From contig JAIWNE010000074.1 of the NCBI GenBank assembly GCA_025331445.1, forward strand, positions 62,001 through 126,000: a DNA stretch of 64,000 nucleotides, given 5' to 3'. Below are positions 47,502-57,925 of this stretch, piece after piece. The position numbers and the translations under genes were made by a program. Each line of letters begins with the position of its first letter. The first letter of the stretch is position 1. Below the pieces are notes generated by a model. The model did not search any database and was not told where the DNA came from. It saw only the letters and a program-made list of their open reading frames with translations. Source of the DNA: Blakeslea trispora (lineage: Eukaryota; Mucoromycota; Mucoromycetes; Mucorales; Choanephoraceae).

Positions 47502-47646
47502 CCCCTAACCCCAACAGATTCAGCAGAGGTATTATTAACATGCCTATAGAGAACGCACATCCCGTTCATCTTGTCCCCTTAGCCCAACAAACTCAGCAGA
47601 GGTGTCATGACACATGCCTATAGAGAACGACCATCCCGTTCATCTT
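47502..47646 (+). repeat. 73-bp tandem duplication
   Basis: Two head-to-tail copies (47502-47572 and 47575-47646) sharing CAGCAGAGGT, ACATGCCTATAGAGAACG and CATCCCGTTCATCTT with a few substitutions and small indels. GC content is higher than in the surrounding DNA. Confidence 0.85.
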
Positions 47647-47649
47647 AAA

Positions 47650-48047
47650 TGGATAAGGAAAAAAAAGAAGAAAAAGAGGCGAAAAATGAAGCCTTTTTAT
47701 ATCTTTTTGACAGCACTCAATCACATGTTGGACTGGACTGCTAAAATTTTTTCTGCCGATCCTTTGGGACTGGCTTTTTATTGTTTTCCCACACCCTGAC
47801 TTTATTTTAATACCACTGTATACCTTGCAAATAGAGATGAAGGAAGAAAGAGAGCAAGAAAAGAATAATTAAGAAAGTAAAGAAGTCAAATGGATCTCTC
47901 TGTCTTTTGCTAGGCTGGCTTATGAACTCCTTTTCAAAAATAGCATTGATTATCATGACACTTGTCCAACCATCAAGATGCTGGTCAGTGCGTGTAAACT
48001 CCGCTCTCAGTCAAATTTTTTCCCTTATCTTCTAAAGGAACTCACCT
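47650..48047 (+). repeat. 400-bp dispersed repeat, copy 1
   Basis: Diverged direct copy of 51531-51930. Shared blocks in the same order: AAAGCC/GAAGCCTTT near the start, CATCACATGTT-like, GGCTGCTGAAATTTTT-like, GGTTCTTTGGGGCT-like, a purine-rich A/G tract, CATTGATTA, ACTTGTCCAACCAT, TTGGTCAGTGCG-like and a final CTCACCT. Both copies are about 400 bp. No intact protein frame is common to both. Confidence 0.7.
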
Positions 48048-49174
48048 TGACTTTTTTCTTCTTGTTCAAGAATAAAAAGCAGAAATTTTGGTCTACTACA
48101 CGAGTTTTTGTTTATTGCAAAGATTGTCTATGGATATTGCTGTTTTGATGGATGACGCTTTGTTTGTCAAAGCGAAAGAATCCCACCTTGTTATGTTTAT
48201 TCTATCTCTAAAGACTTTTCGCAATTCATGATAAGAGTCAGCTACATGTTAAGTAAGAACTATAGTATAACACTTTGCTATAGTATAGAAATTTTTTTAT
48301 CATTTTAAAGGCTTGTCGCATTCTCGTTTGGAAGTAGCATTGAAGAAAAAAATCAAGATTGAAAAAAGGACTTGACAAGATTTTCAAAATAAATCTCCAG
48401 TAGTGCGAAAAACAATCATTACACATGCATATGTCAAGTAGATAGAGAATCTATTGATTCAACTGAATGCCCAAAGCAAGATATTATAATGCTTCAGATG
48501 GGGGTTATAGGCATAACATGAGAGATAGCATAAAATGAAATAAATAAGCACTAGAATTACACTCCAAATTTTGAGAAAACCATAAGGTTTATCGAGCTTT
48601 CAACTTATTCGCATTTGTCACAATGCCTTCTTTTTTTTTCATTAGTTTTATTCAAGAGGAGCTTAGCTGTCAAGATGACCCTTAATAGAACAAATGTCGC
48701 TGCTTGTCATCATCTGACTTAGCAGCTTTCTACAGTTTGTCCGTCAATTCTCCCTTCACTGCTATTCGTCTCTATTTTTCTCTTGTTATTCAGAGTGAAA
48801 AGTTTTGATTGAGAATTAAATCTTTTTTTTTTTTGTAAAGTTGTAAATAAACTGCTTTGGCATCTTTTTTCTTCTGGTCTACACACAAAATGGGATACTA
48901 CAAACTTTTCCCTAACAAATCTCCAGGTAACAAAAAGACTTGCATAGAAAGACAGTAAAACAAGCTCTATTCTTATACGCAAGAAAGAAAAAATAAAAGC
49001 AGGTTTTTTAGCTATGTTTCACTAGAATGGACAAAGAGTGGCTTAACCTTATTTGTCCATCTATCTTTCTTGCCATACACACACATACACACACGCGCGC
49101 ACATATTTTTTTTTCTTGTTCTCGTTTTTTTTTTATAAAATAAAATAAAAATCTTATGCAGATGCAAAAAATAG
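48048..49174. other. Intergenic, upstream of the GT31 gene
   Basis: AT-rich without a supported gene. A 33-bp strictly alternating purine-pyrimidine tract (CA/CG repeats) lies at 49074-49106, about 70 bp before the GT31 start codon. Confidence 0.5.
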
Positions 49175-50812
49175 ATGTCTAAAGCTAATAAACAACCAAA
49201 AACTCCTCGTTTCTATTTCTGGCGAAAGACCTTATCCTTATCCGACTTAAACCTATCGCGCAAGGCCAAGATTACGATCGATGCCTTACGTACACTTAGC
49301 TTGATCCCTTCCTTTCTCGGATTCTTATACAACAGTCAACAAGCCTTACACGTCCCCTTTCGAGATGCAGGCGGTGCTGTCATACTCCAGAGTTCACAAA
49401 TAGACTATATTGTTGCTAGTTTCTGGGTAAGTTTATAATAGTGTATACAATTATTTGTATATTGAATTCCATTGGAATTTTAGTGTGCTTTGGCAGGTTA
49501 TTGGAACTGGATTCTAACGACCAGTATGATGCGACGATGGATATTTCACTATGAAATCAGTAATGCAATTGTTCGCTTGATTACCTTTATTGTCATTACC
49601 TGGTCTATCTCAGCATGGGTCAATACACGCAATGGTCCCGAACAACCTGTTCGAACATGGATGATCAATTGCTTTATTTTGCTCATCACCGATATCGTTC
49701 GTCTCTCCATCGTGTCTGACCCTAAATACCATGGCAAGACAGCCAATGTCAAGGATCCCAACCTGTTTCTTAAACTGACCATCATGAAGGTCTTGATCTT
49801 CCCCATGTCAGTCGCTACCTGTCTCTCTGTCTTTGCTGTGCTCTATCAGATCGATCAACTTCAATACACAACCAGTCAACTGATGGTAGGTTCACCTTCC
49901 TTCAGTCCATCCATTTGTGCATCACCGGCACCCTCTGTGCTTGTGTTGATCCTGTCTTCTTGGTCAGGACAAGAACAACGTCAAATGCTTCGAAAATCAT
50001 CGCTTCGATTATTTCAGTCCTCCAAGATTAATATTCACTATCGCTTTGTGATTGGGCAGCCTCCCTCTGCTAAACAACAGCTGTTTCATGCTGAAAAGAT
50101 CTTGAAGGAAGTAGAGACCTACCATGACCTGATGATGGTTCAGGCATCTGATAGACCTGAAGATAAAAGCAGAAAGGTATTAGCAGCATTGGAATGGGCT
50201 GGATCGATGCATCAAGACTATGTGATCAAGACAGAGGATGATGTATTTGTACGCTGGGATATTGTATTGGAAGAATTAGAACAACACTATCATTTACCTA
50301 CTCAACATTACTGGAAGGGATCTACATGGCGAAATATACCCTTACGCATGGCTGAAAGAAGCTTGCAGATTGATTACGCTTTGCCTGTGCTTCCTGCTTA
50401 TACCCATAGCATGTTCTATATTCTCTCAAAGGATGTCCTTCGTCTCATTGTTTCTCCCAACTCGATGCGTCGATTTATAAGGGATGATGGTAAGAATATT
50501 GCCATCTGGTTATTTGGGTTTCATGTTCAGCCTGTGCATGATAAACGTATTCAGGATGACCCTTATGTATGTGAAGATGACATGATTGCCAAACGAACAC
50601 ATACATTATCCGAGATGGCCAAGATGTATTTCAATATAGCGAATGAACGGTCGCAATGCCTCGGGCTGCATCCATTGCATTGCGCTGTATGTTACCCTTG
50701 TCAAGGTAAAAGAGTAGGTTGGCGAACACTTAACCTTGACTGTGATCAACATGGCATCTATCTTCGAGAAATGTCTGGCTTTCATCAGATAGCTGGTGCT
50801 TCTGCGTTTTAA
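49175..50812 (+). CDS. GT31-like glycosyltransferase with multi-spanning N-terminal domain
   Basis: Two exons: 49175-49426 and 49484-50812; 526 residues. The C-terminal half (about 236-526) looks like a beta-1,3-galactosyltransferase-type family 31 enzyme: SVLVLILSSW, HYRFVIGQPPS, ETYHDLMMVQASD with KVLAALEWA, then QDYVIKTEDDVFVRWD, whose EDD/DDV (residues 335-337) is the metal and UDP-sugar DXD site, and a downstream CEDD block (PYVCEDDMIA). It would add a sugar in the Golgi lumen. Unlike classical GT31 enzymes with one anchor, residues 30-210 contain about five hydrophobic segments (LIPSFLGFLYN, ASFWCALAGYWNWIL, LITFIVITWSISAWV, WMINCFILLITDIV, VLIFPMSVATCLSVFAVLY). Acceptor and sugar unknown. 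The gene is bracketed by the two copies of the 400-bp repeat. Confidence 0.85.
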
Positions 50813-51530
50813 ATAAAAATAAATTGGAGCTATGTCTCGTTTTAAGAAAAAAGAAGCAAGGCAACAATTGTTATTCTCTTAATGTTGGCAGAGAGAAATC
50901 CTTTTCTTATATTTGATCACTCATCAACAGGCTATACACCTCCTCCCCCCAAATGATGGTGAAAATCGTTGATCGTTTTAGTGATTGTATTGCCCTAGTA
51001 CTATCCTTGTAAAGGCTATCATCAGTTTTTAAACAAAAGCATAGTATAGTTAAATGATACACCCTACTCCTCATTGATCATTGATTTAAAATGGCTTGCT
51101 CAACCATTTGACTAGTCCCTATCAGCAACTTTAGTATCACTGCTAGTTCTATTTTTATGTTCATATAGTAGTTTTTCAGTTTAAGGATAGCCAAGTATCT
51201 TGAAAAAAAAATCTCATCCTTAAATAGAGAGAAGATGCGATTATTCTAAGCAGAAAGCAGACAATGATAATGAAATGACATGACATTCCCAATATCTCCC
51301 CTTTTTCTCTCTTTGTTTATGCCTGTCTTTCTAAGCAAGAGAACGTAATCAACTACTATTGTTACCAATCATCAGGCATGGCTAATGTCTGTTGTATATT
51401 GCACTATTTTATTAATTTTCTTTCAAGCAGAACAGTGCATGTACGCTATTTTGTCCCTATTAACTTCAAAGGGAAAAGCCAACAAAGGCAGCTCAGAGAG
51501 AAGCTTATAGTCTCTTTTAATTTTGTATGA
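50813..51530. other. Intergenic, 3' of the GT31 gene
   Basis: AT-rich, no supported coding or RNA gene. Confidence 0.5.
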
Positions 51531-51930
51531 CAATGGAAAGAAGAGGAATAAAGAAGATAAAAAGTAAAGTGAAAATAAAGCCTTTCTCTGTCTTTTTTTT
51601 TTGTTTTAGCCAACACTACATCACATGTTTGTTTTGGCTGCTGAAATTTTTCTGGTGGTTCTTTGGGGCTAACCTTTTTGTTTGTTTCCCATCACTACAG
51701 ACTTATCTTTGTATCGCTAAACACTTTATGAATGATAAAAAAAAGAAGAAGCAAGAAGAGCACATTCATTAAAGAAAGCTGTCGTCTTATTTTATTGGGT
51801 ACCGAAAGTCAACTCCTATTCAAAACATTGATTAAATTAAGACTTGTCCAACCATGAATATGTTGGTCAGTGCGCATAGTCCCCGCCTTTTCTCTTTTAA
51901 TATGACTTTTTAACACAGAAACCCTCACCT
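51531..51930 (+). repeat. 400-bp dispersed repeat, copy 2
   Basis: Second copy of the element described at 47650-48047, same orientation, about 3.9 kb away, on the other side of the GT31 gene. It contains GACTTGTCCAACCATGAATA and TGTTGGTCAGTGCGC and ends with CTCACCT. Shared words interspersed with many substitutions imply an old duplication or two old insertions. Confidence 0.7.
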
Positions 51931-52650
51931 CTTCAGAGTCAAGTTTTGAGTCAGTAGCTAACACCATGTTTATCGAATTTGGAGGCGGAGATAAGATGGC
52001 AACTGATGTGTGTATAATTACACATGAATGGCTTATATACCGGATAAAAAAAATTAATTGGTGTATTTCGCACTTGTAACCCAAAAGTCATTGTAAAGCA
52101 AAAAGAAAGAGCCTATTCAGGTAGGAATACTTTTCGAGATCTTCTTCCAAGTAATAACTTTTAATCAAATATTAGACAATTCACTCTTTTGCAAGTTACT
52201 TCTTATAGCAATCTTGTCTCTTTTTTTTTTTTGTAATGCAGACCTTAATAACAGCAAGTTGCACTCAATCTAAAAAAGTTAACCATCTCACTCTTGGTGT
52301 TTCAAGGATATCGCAACAAGTGTCTTTCTTATGACTTGCACTTTAGAAAATGACGTATCAAAGCAAGAATATAAATGATTCGAAGCAAAAGATGACAATC
52401 ATAAGCAGAAAATAGCAGTGATAAGATTCAAGAACACTGCTTGATCCGTATCTAGGCTACATGTTTTTTATAAGTAAAAAAAAAAATGATTCATTTTCGA
52501 AATTATGATCTATTTTCGAGAATGATGACCCATTTTTGACTTGGCGACCCATTATCCTTTTTATTGAGCCAACCTTTTTTTTTTCTTTTTAATCGACTGT
52601 ACTTTCTTTTTCTTTCTTCTTTACATTTTTTTATTCTAAAAAACTTATCT
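51931..52650. other. Intergenic, upstream of the small Q-rich gene
   Basis: No gene. Near 52488-52560 the word pattern TGA(T/C)CCATTTT(C/T)GA is loosely repeated four times just before the pyrimidine-rich leader of the next gene; a promoter element is possible. Confidence 0.45.
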
Positions 52651-52971
52651 ATGTTTCCATCTTGGTTGACTTCTTGGTATAATCAACAACAACAACAACA
52701 ACAAGAAAAACAATCACAAGAACCATTTAATGATCAACAGTTGGATGCCGAAGAAGGTGAATGGATAGAAGTCATTAAGCCTACGACACAAAGACGCCAA
52801 CCATCTAAACCACAATCCATGCCCGAGCCAGAAAAGGTACCTGAGATCATGGAAAAGCGCTTATCTCGACAGGAACGAAGAGCTCTAGCTCGATCAGAGG
52901 CTCGAGAACAAAAGAAGCAGGCTCGTGTAGCTTCTATGGGATTAGGACGTTCATTGATCACTGCTAAATAA
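52651..52971 (+). CDS. Small conserved-looking protein with candidate Atg8-interacting motif
   Basis: A single exon, 106 residues. An upstream in-frame ATG at 52564 would add 29 residues encoded by the T-rich leader; I prefer MFPSWLTSWYN because the leader translates only to Phe/Leu runs. Parts: N-terminal aromatic patch PSWLTSWYN, a Gln run, an acidic stretch with EEGEWIEVI (residues about 31-39), a proline-rich linker, and a basic C-terminal helix (RLSRQERRALARSEAREQKK) ending MGLGRSLITAK. The acidic residues before W-x-x-V match the core of an LC3/Atg8-interacting region, and the layout recalls TP53INP-type autophagy proteins, but that is inference. No intron and no recognised family. Confidence 0.7.
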   Translation: MFPSWLTSWYNQQQQQQQEKQSQEPFNDQQLDAEEGEWIEVIKPTTQRRQPSKPQSMPEPEKVPEIMEKRLSRQERRALARSEAREQKKQARVASMGLGRSLITAK

Positions 52972-53318
52972 ACAAGATGATTACTGAATAGATTTATTTC
53001 AAAAAGTCTACTATGTTTTCTATGATAATATGAATAGGTAATTCATGTGTGTAACCTATGCTTTCTCTTTTTAGTCATCATGTCATGCTGAGAACAGAAA
53101 TTCAATTATCAACTGACTTGGTTGAATGACTCATAAAGTGTGTATTGACTCTTTTTAGTGTGGTGCGTGAGGGTGAAGCCTATAACATATTCTTTTAATT
53201 CGATATTACATTGTGTGTGTGTATGTGTCTGTATTTTGTTTTTTTTTACCTTTTCCCAATGAGCTACAATTCTCACTAAATGACGTTGAATTAATTGTTT
53301 ATCCACTAGAGAAAATGT
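52972..53318. other. Short intergenic region between convergent genes
   Basis: 3' flanks of the small gene and of RIT1, including a GT-rich run near 53210-53230. Nothing else. Confidence 0.55.
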
Positions 53319-54807
53319 TTAAATTGTTTTGCTTGTGCCTTCAACTTCTTCTTTTTCTTTATTACCACGTGGCTTCTCTTGTTGATACAACTGGCCTTCT
53401 GAATCATAATAATGAACAAGCAGAGACAACACCAATCCAACAGCATAATCTTTGCCTGTGCGACCATGGACCAAAATACGTTTCTGTGCCATCACTGCTT
53501 CTCTTGCAAACCCAATCACTTTGTCAATCGATGAAGCAAAGACAGCCTGTCCCTTTTTGCCTTCAGGAATAGGCACATGAAGGCAATTGGGTCCTTGAGA
53601 TTCAATCTGTTTCAAGGAGTCACAGTTGATAATCAGATCAAAATCAGTCAGCTGATAACCACCATTACCGATGAATATGCAGGTAGGTTCAATTTGAGCA
53701 TAGTCAGGCTCATCTATACACTGTTGCTTAGCTACTGTATCTAATACGCGTTGTTCGCATGTATCTCGATTCATCAAAATGGTGTCTTTATGCTGCCAAA
53801 ACAATTGAGCAGTCAAACCCTAAAACATTTTATATAAGTATCTATGGTTGATATATTGTTTTATGCTTACCATAGACCAAGCCTCTTGATCATCACCCGA
53901 ACCTTGTACATAGAGATAGCCTGGTCTAGATTGGTACCCGGATGGAATAGCTTCAGAGGCACTAAGGCAGATGATGGGATAAAAAGGCATTTCTTCCCAT
54001 TGAGGTGGTGAGCCCAAGAGAGCTTGGTAAGATTCAGGTGTATACCATAATGGTCTCAATGGCTTCTTGAGCATCGGCATGGACAGTCCAGAGCGTACTA
54101 GCTTGTCTACAAACGAATCCATCAGGGCTTCAATCTGAGTATGTTCTGACCGAGAGACAGCAGCAGGAGGAGAATAGAAGGAGAGATCCCAACTCAGTTT
54201 ATTATTCGATTGGGCCATCATTCGATTGATAGCACAACACCAGATAGGAATCGTCTTGGAGAGAGCATCCGGTATCTTTTTGCCTTTCCGGGTTGAATCG
54301 ACAATGATACAACCACCATGTTCTTCAATGATAGGTATCAAATGTAAATTATTTCGACGGACACTTAAATCCCAAGCACGCATATGACCATCTGTGGATT
54401 TGAAATAAGCAGAATGAGCAGGTGTCTGTGGATAGAAACATGAGACACAAGAAAGGAAAAATAGAGAGAATCATAAGCTTGCCTTTGTACGATCAATATA
54501 CCATGATCCACAGCGTTCATTGGCTAATGTATGAATAAGTCTCAGTATACTAAGAAATACAGTATTTCTCTTTTACCAACAAGAGCTAAAGTAGGCATCA
54601 AGTTGTACACTTGAGCAACAAACTCGGCATCATCCACAATAGATCGAAGACGATTGTAACTAAGATGGTGTGGGTTACTTTTTAAGAAAAAGGAAACAGT
54701 GGTGTTGATTACATGTTTTTACTGTCATTACGAATTAGCTTTGACTCAAAATTAAACTCATTATGTTCTGAAAACAACAGATCTTCTTCTTCCTTTCTAA
54801 ACTCCAT
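53319..54807 (-). CDS. RIT1: Initiator tRNA 2'-O-ribosyl phosphate transferase Rit1
   Basis: Five exons (complement): 54713-54807, 54577-54659, 54483-54523, 53871-54425, 53319-53819; 424 residues. Rit1 attaches a phosphoribosyl group to A64 of initiator tRNA-Met in fungi and plants so that it is not used in elongation. Family motifs: IYNRLRSIVDDAEFVAQVYN, ANERCGSWYI, YFKSTDGHMRAWDLSVRRNN, IIVDSTRKGKKIPDALSKTI with PIWCCAIN, RPLWYTPES, and a C-terminal phosphatase-like fold with LVHGRTGKDYAVGL (Cys of a phosphatase P-loop replaced by Gly/His). The third intron starts with GC (AAAG|GCAAGC) instead of GT; no GT donor preserves the frame. The first intron and start codon are the least certain part, chosen for a 53-nt intron and correct phase. 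It diverges from METTL16 with 64 bp between start codons. Confidence 0.9.
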
Positions 54808-54871
54808 TAAAGAAAAAAAAAAGAAAATAAAGCGAGATCTCTTTTTTTTTTTCTCTTTTCATCTTCAGACG
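54808..54871. promoter_or_regulatory. 64-bp bidirectional promoter of RIT1 and METTL16
   Basis: The only DNA between two divergent start codons. It is A-rich at the RIT1 side and T/C-rich at the METTL16 side, so each mRNA would begin with a pyrimidine-rich leader. No defined element is visible. Confidence 0.6.
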
Positions 54872-56301
54872 ATGCATCCTAAAAATGTGTATAATCAAGA
54901 ACCTGATTTCGGTCAGTTGGCAAAGGGATTTCCTTCATTTGAACCCTAGTAAGTTGAAGCTTCTCTCAAAATCCAGCAACTCATGTCAACTCTAGTGTTC
55001 AAAAGGATAGCAAAGGAAGACACTATATTGACTTTAAAAACCCTTTAGCAGTCAAGTAAAGAGCTTTATATTTGCTTATCATCTATCAAACCCTTATTTC
55101 TTTGCTTGTTTAGAGAACTATCTGTTTGTTTATTGAAAAAGGACTTTGACCTTCAAGTGGATTTTCCTCTAGATACCTTGTGTCCTGCTATACCCAATCG
55201 GCTCAACTATATTTTATGGCTTGAAGATTTAATGCATGATACTTTACCCAAGGATCAACTTGTGCATGGCATTGATATGCAAGTATGCAATCACTTTTTC
55301 TCTTCACAACCAACTCACTTTTATATAGCGGTGTAGGTGCTTCTTGTGTTTACCCTCTCTTGGGCTGTGCTACACACCCTGATTGGTCTTTCTTAGGTAC
55401 CGAGATTCAAGAGAGATCTCTGACATCAGCGAAAGCCAATGTAGAGCGAAATCAGTTGAGCGATCGCATCAAACTACATCACACGCAGGATCCCAACCGG
55501 ATCTTTCCCGATCTCGATCCTTCTATCTCTTATGCCTTTTGTATGTGTAATCCTCCCTTCTATCGTGACCAGCAAGAGATTGAGCAAGGCCTTGCCAGCA
55601 AGCAATTAGAGCCCTCCGCTGTTTGTACAGGTGCAGTGCATGAGATGATTACAGAAGGAGGTGAAGTTGGTTTTGTGAAGCGTATGATACTAGAGAGTCT
55701 TGTCTTGAAAAAGAAAATACGGTGGTATACTAGCATGATTGGGCTCAAACGTACCTTACGTCCCTTGATTCGGTTATTGCATGATCACGGTATTACCAAC
55801 TACACTGTCACTCGCTTCGATCAGGGAAAGACAGTGCGATGGGCCTTGGGCTGGTCTTTTTATCCCGAGCCACCTCAATCCGCCTATCAATTAAGTGCCT
55901 GGCGACCTGTCTATCAATTTGAAACTCAGTTACCCAAGCCCTCCATATTTGTGATGAAGAGTTTAATGACAATCTTGGATGATCTCACGATTGACTATCA
56001 CTCAGAAGACGAAGATGATAAAGACTATTGGATGGCTACCTGTACAGCCACCACGAATACATGGTCAAGACAGGCACGTCGAATGATGAAAAAGAAGCAG
56101 AAAATCACTACCACATTAGACCAACCATTTGTGTTCTGCTTTGATGTCTCTCCTCTCTCAGATGATAAAAGTGTCTGTCAGATACGCTGGTTAGAAGGAG
56201 GAACAAAGGCTCAACTGGAGGCCTTTTGGTCTCATGTGAAGAAACGAATAGAAGAAGCATGTGGATTAGACAGAGGCACTCATTTTATTGCTGCAACTTG
56301 A
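54872..56301 (+). CDS. METTL16-type RNA N6-adenosine methyltransferase
   Basis: Four exons: 54872-54948, 54996-55055, 55114-55278, 55329-56301; 424 residues. It starts MHPKNVYNQEPDFGQLAKGF like human METTL16, with YIDFKNPLAVKELSVCLLKK, RLNYILWLEDLM, SAM-binding HGIDIGVGASCVYPLLGC, and the catalytic NPPF in FCMCNPPFYRDQQ. RFDQGKTVRWALGWSFYP follows. The vertebrate-specific C-terminal regions are missing, as in the yeast and fly members. The family methylates A43 of U6 snRNA and similar hairpins, in the nucleus. The third intron has a GC donor (GATAT|GCAAGT): only this join gives GIDIGVGAS, while the neighbouring GT gives a frame that fails. The last 17 bases overlap the end of TRAPPC12 on the other strand. 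Confidence 0.93.
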
Positions 56302-57670
56302 GACAATCTGCTCCAAACGAATCGCCTGCCCATCGAGTTACTTGCATCAATACTTGCTTTTTCTTTTCTATTGCATCCTCACAACGTAATTCATACAATG
56401 TACACATATTAAGAATGGCTGTTTCACATGTGCCTGCACTGGTTGGATTTTGACTTGTCAATGTCTCTAAAATATCTACAGCCTGACAGAAGGATGAACG
56501 TCTCATTATATATATATATAAAAAAACTCTAGTTTTACCTTGTTTAAATGACCGAGATAAACTTCACAAACAGCTAAATTGTTAATGGCCAATAAGTTTT
56601 CTGGATTGGTCTGATAGACCTGTTGAAGACAATCTCTTGCTTGTGTCCATTCACCTTGAGCCATCCATTGAAAGGCAGTCAGAATGTCGATGGCTTCCTT
56701 GGCATTTGATTGGTCTCCATAGAGTGATTTCATGCGTTGCAAAATACGATCAGCCGAAGCAAGATCACCCATCTGAAGATACAACCGACCAATGCCAGCC
56801 AGAGCATCGACATGATCAGGCGCCATCGTCAAGATCAGTGTCATCGTCTTGGCTGCCGAAGCATACTCACGCATGTGAATCCAGTGAGTGGCCAAGACGA
56901 GATAGGTTTGAATCTCTCGTTGGCGCCAAAGAGTAGCGTCTTCTGTCTTTTGTTTCTTTTTACAATAGACAGCCAAGAGCGTGATGCGTTCTAGAGCAAG
57001 GTGTGGGTATTCAAGGTAGGAAGGTAAGGTAGCAAACAAGATGCGCAACTCAAACGGAACCAAAGACTGATGACTGATGGGGTCGGTCAGTTCGGGTCGA
57101 TCTAAATCACCGAGTTTTTCAAATTCAGCAGAAGCCAATTGACATAAACCGAGTTTTGTCAGGGCCAAGAGTCGCATAAACCATAACTTGAGGATCGCTT
57201 CTGTCTCTGTTGGATCCGATTGAACAATCTGTTGTCGAGCATGTTTTGCAATTGCTCGCCATCGTTGGTTCATCTAATGCAATACGCTATTGAGATGGAC
57301 AGTATACACACACATACAGAGCCTTTATTCTTTTCTTACTACTAAAGTTTCAAGTCCTTTATTGGCTGTCTTGTCTGATTCCATATCACGCTCAGGTCGT
57401 TCTTGAGGTGAAATGTAACGTTCTAGTAGGTCATTCAATGCATCACTCTATTTTTGGCTTGTAAGATTAGAGAGAGAGAGAGAGACGGGACAGGCATAGA
57501 CTGAGTTACTTTACACCTGGTATATCATAAAAGTTGGTGCTACTATTAAGAGAAGGACCAAGAGAAGGTTGTCGCTCGGGCTTTGCAGGTTTGGAAGGAG
57601 GTGAAGGTGTCTCATCTGCAGAAGAAGGCAATACTACAGATTGCAACAATACTGAAGCATCTGTTTCCAT
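56285..57670 (-). CDS. TRAPP complex subunit 12 (TRAPPC12), TPR protein
   Basis: Four exons (complement): 57515-57670, 57340-57447, 56539-57273, 56285-56482; 398 residues. The N-terminus is Pro/Ser-rich and disordered, followed by SDALNDLLERYISPQ. The rest is helical tetratricopeptide repeats, clearest at DHVDALAGIGRLYLQMGDLA, ASADRILQRM, and NPENLLAINNLAVCEVYLGH. The C-terminus AILNMCTLYELRCEDAIEKK and GDSFGADCLKLQ closely matches the end of TRAPPC12. In animals and filamentous fungi this subunit belongs to TRAPP III, a Rab1/Ypt1 exchange complex acting in ER-Golgi traffic and autophagy; it is absent from Saccharomyces. The first donor is GGT|GTAAAG, chosen because the alternative breaks the frame. 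Its stop codon lies inside the METTL16 coding end. Confidence 0.9.
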
Positions 57671-57925
57671 AGTTATTATTTATTCAAGAAAAAAGAAAAG
57701 AAAAGAGAAAACAAGAAAAAAAAAGAGTGTAAATAAGCTATAAAAAAAATGTGTTTTTTTTTTTAATTAAGACAATCAAATAGATTTCATATGGTTCTTT
57801 TTTTTTTTTGCATGTAAAATAAATGTGTGTGTGTTGTTTATATGGGGGTTATGAGAGAGATGACAAAATAAGTGTATATAAAGGGATGTATAAAAGACAT
57901 TGTATTTCCAAGCTTAGAAAATGCT

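Noticed and set aside
51527..51772. Similar short ORFs in the two 400-bp repeats (47614-47799 and 51527-51772) as a coding family
   Set aside because: The resemblance follows from nucleotide similarity; the frames differ by indels, and the translations are basic and aromatic low-complexity.
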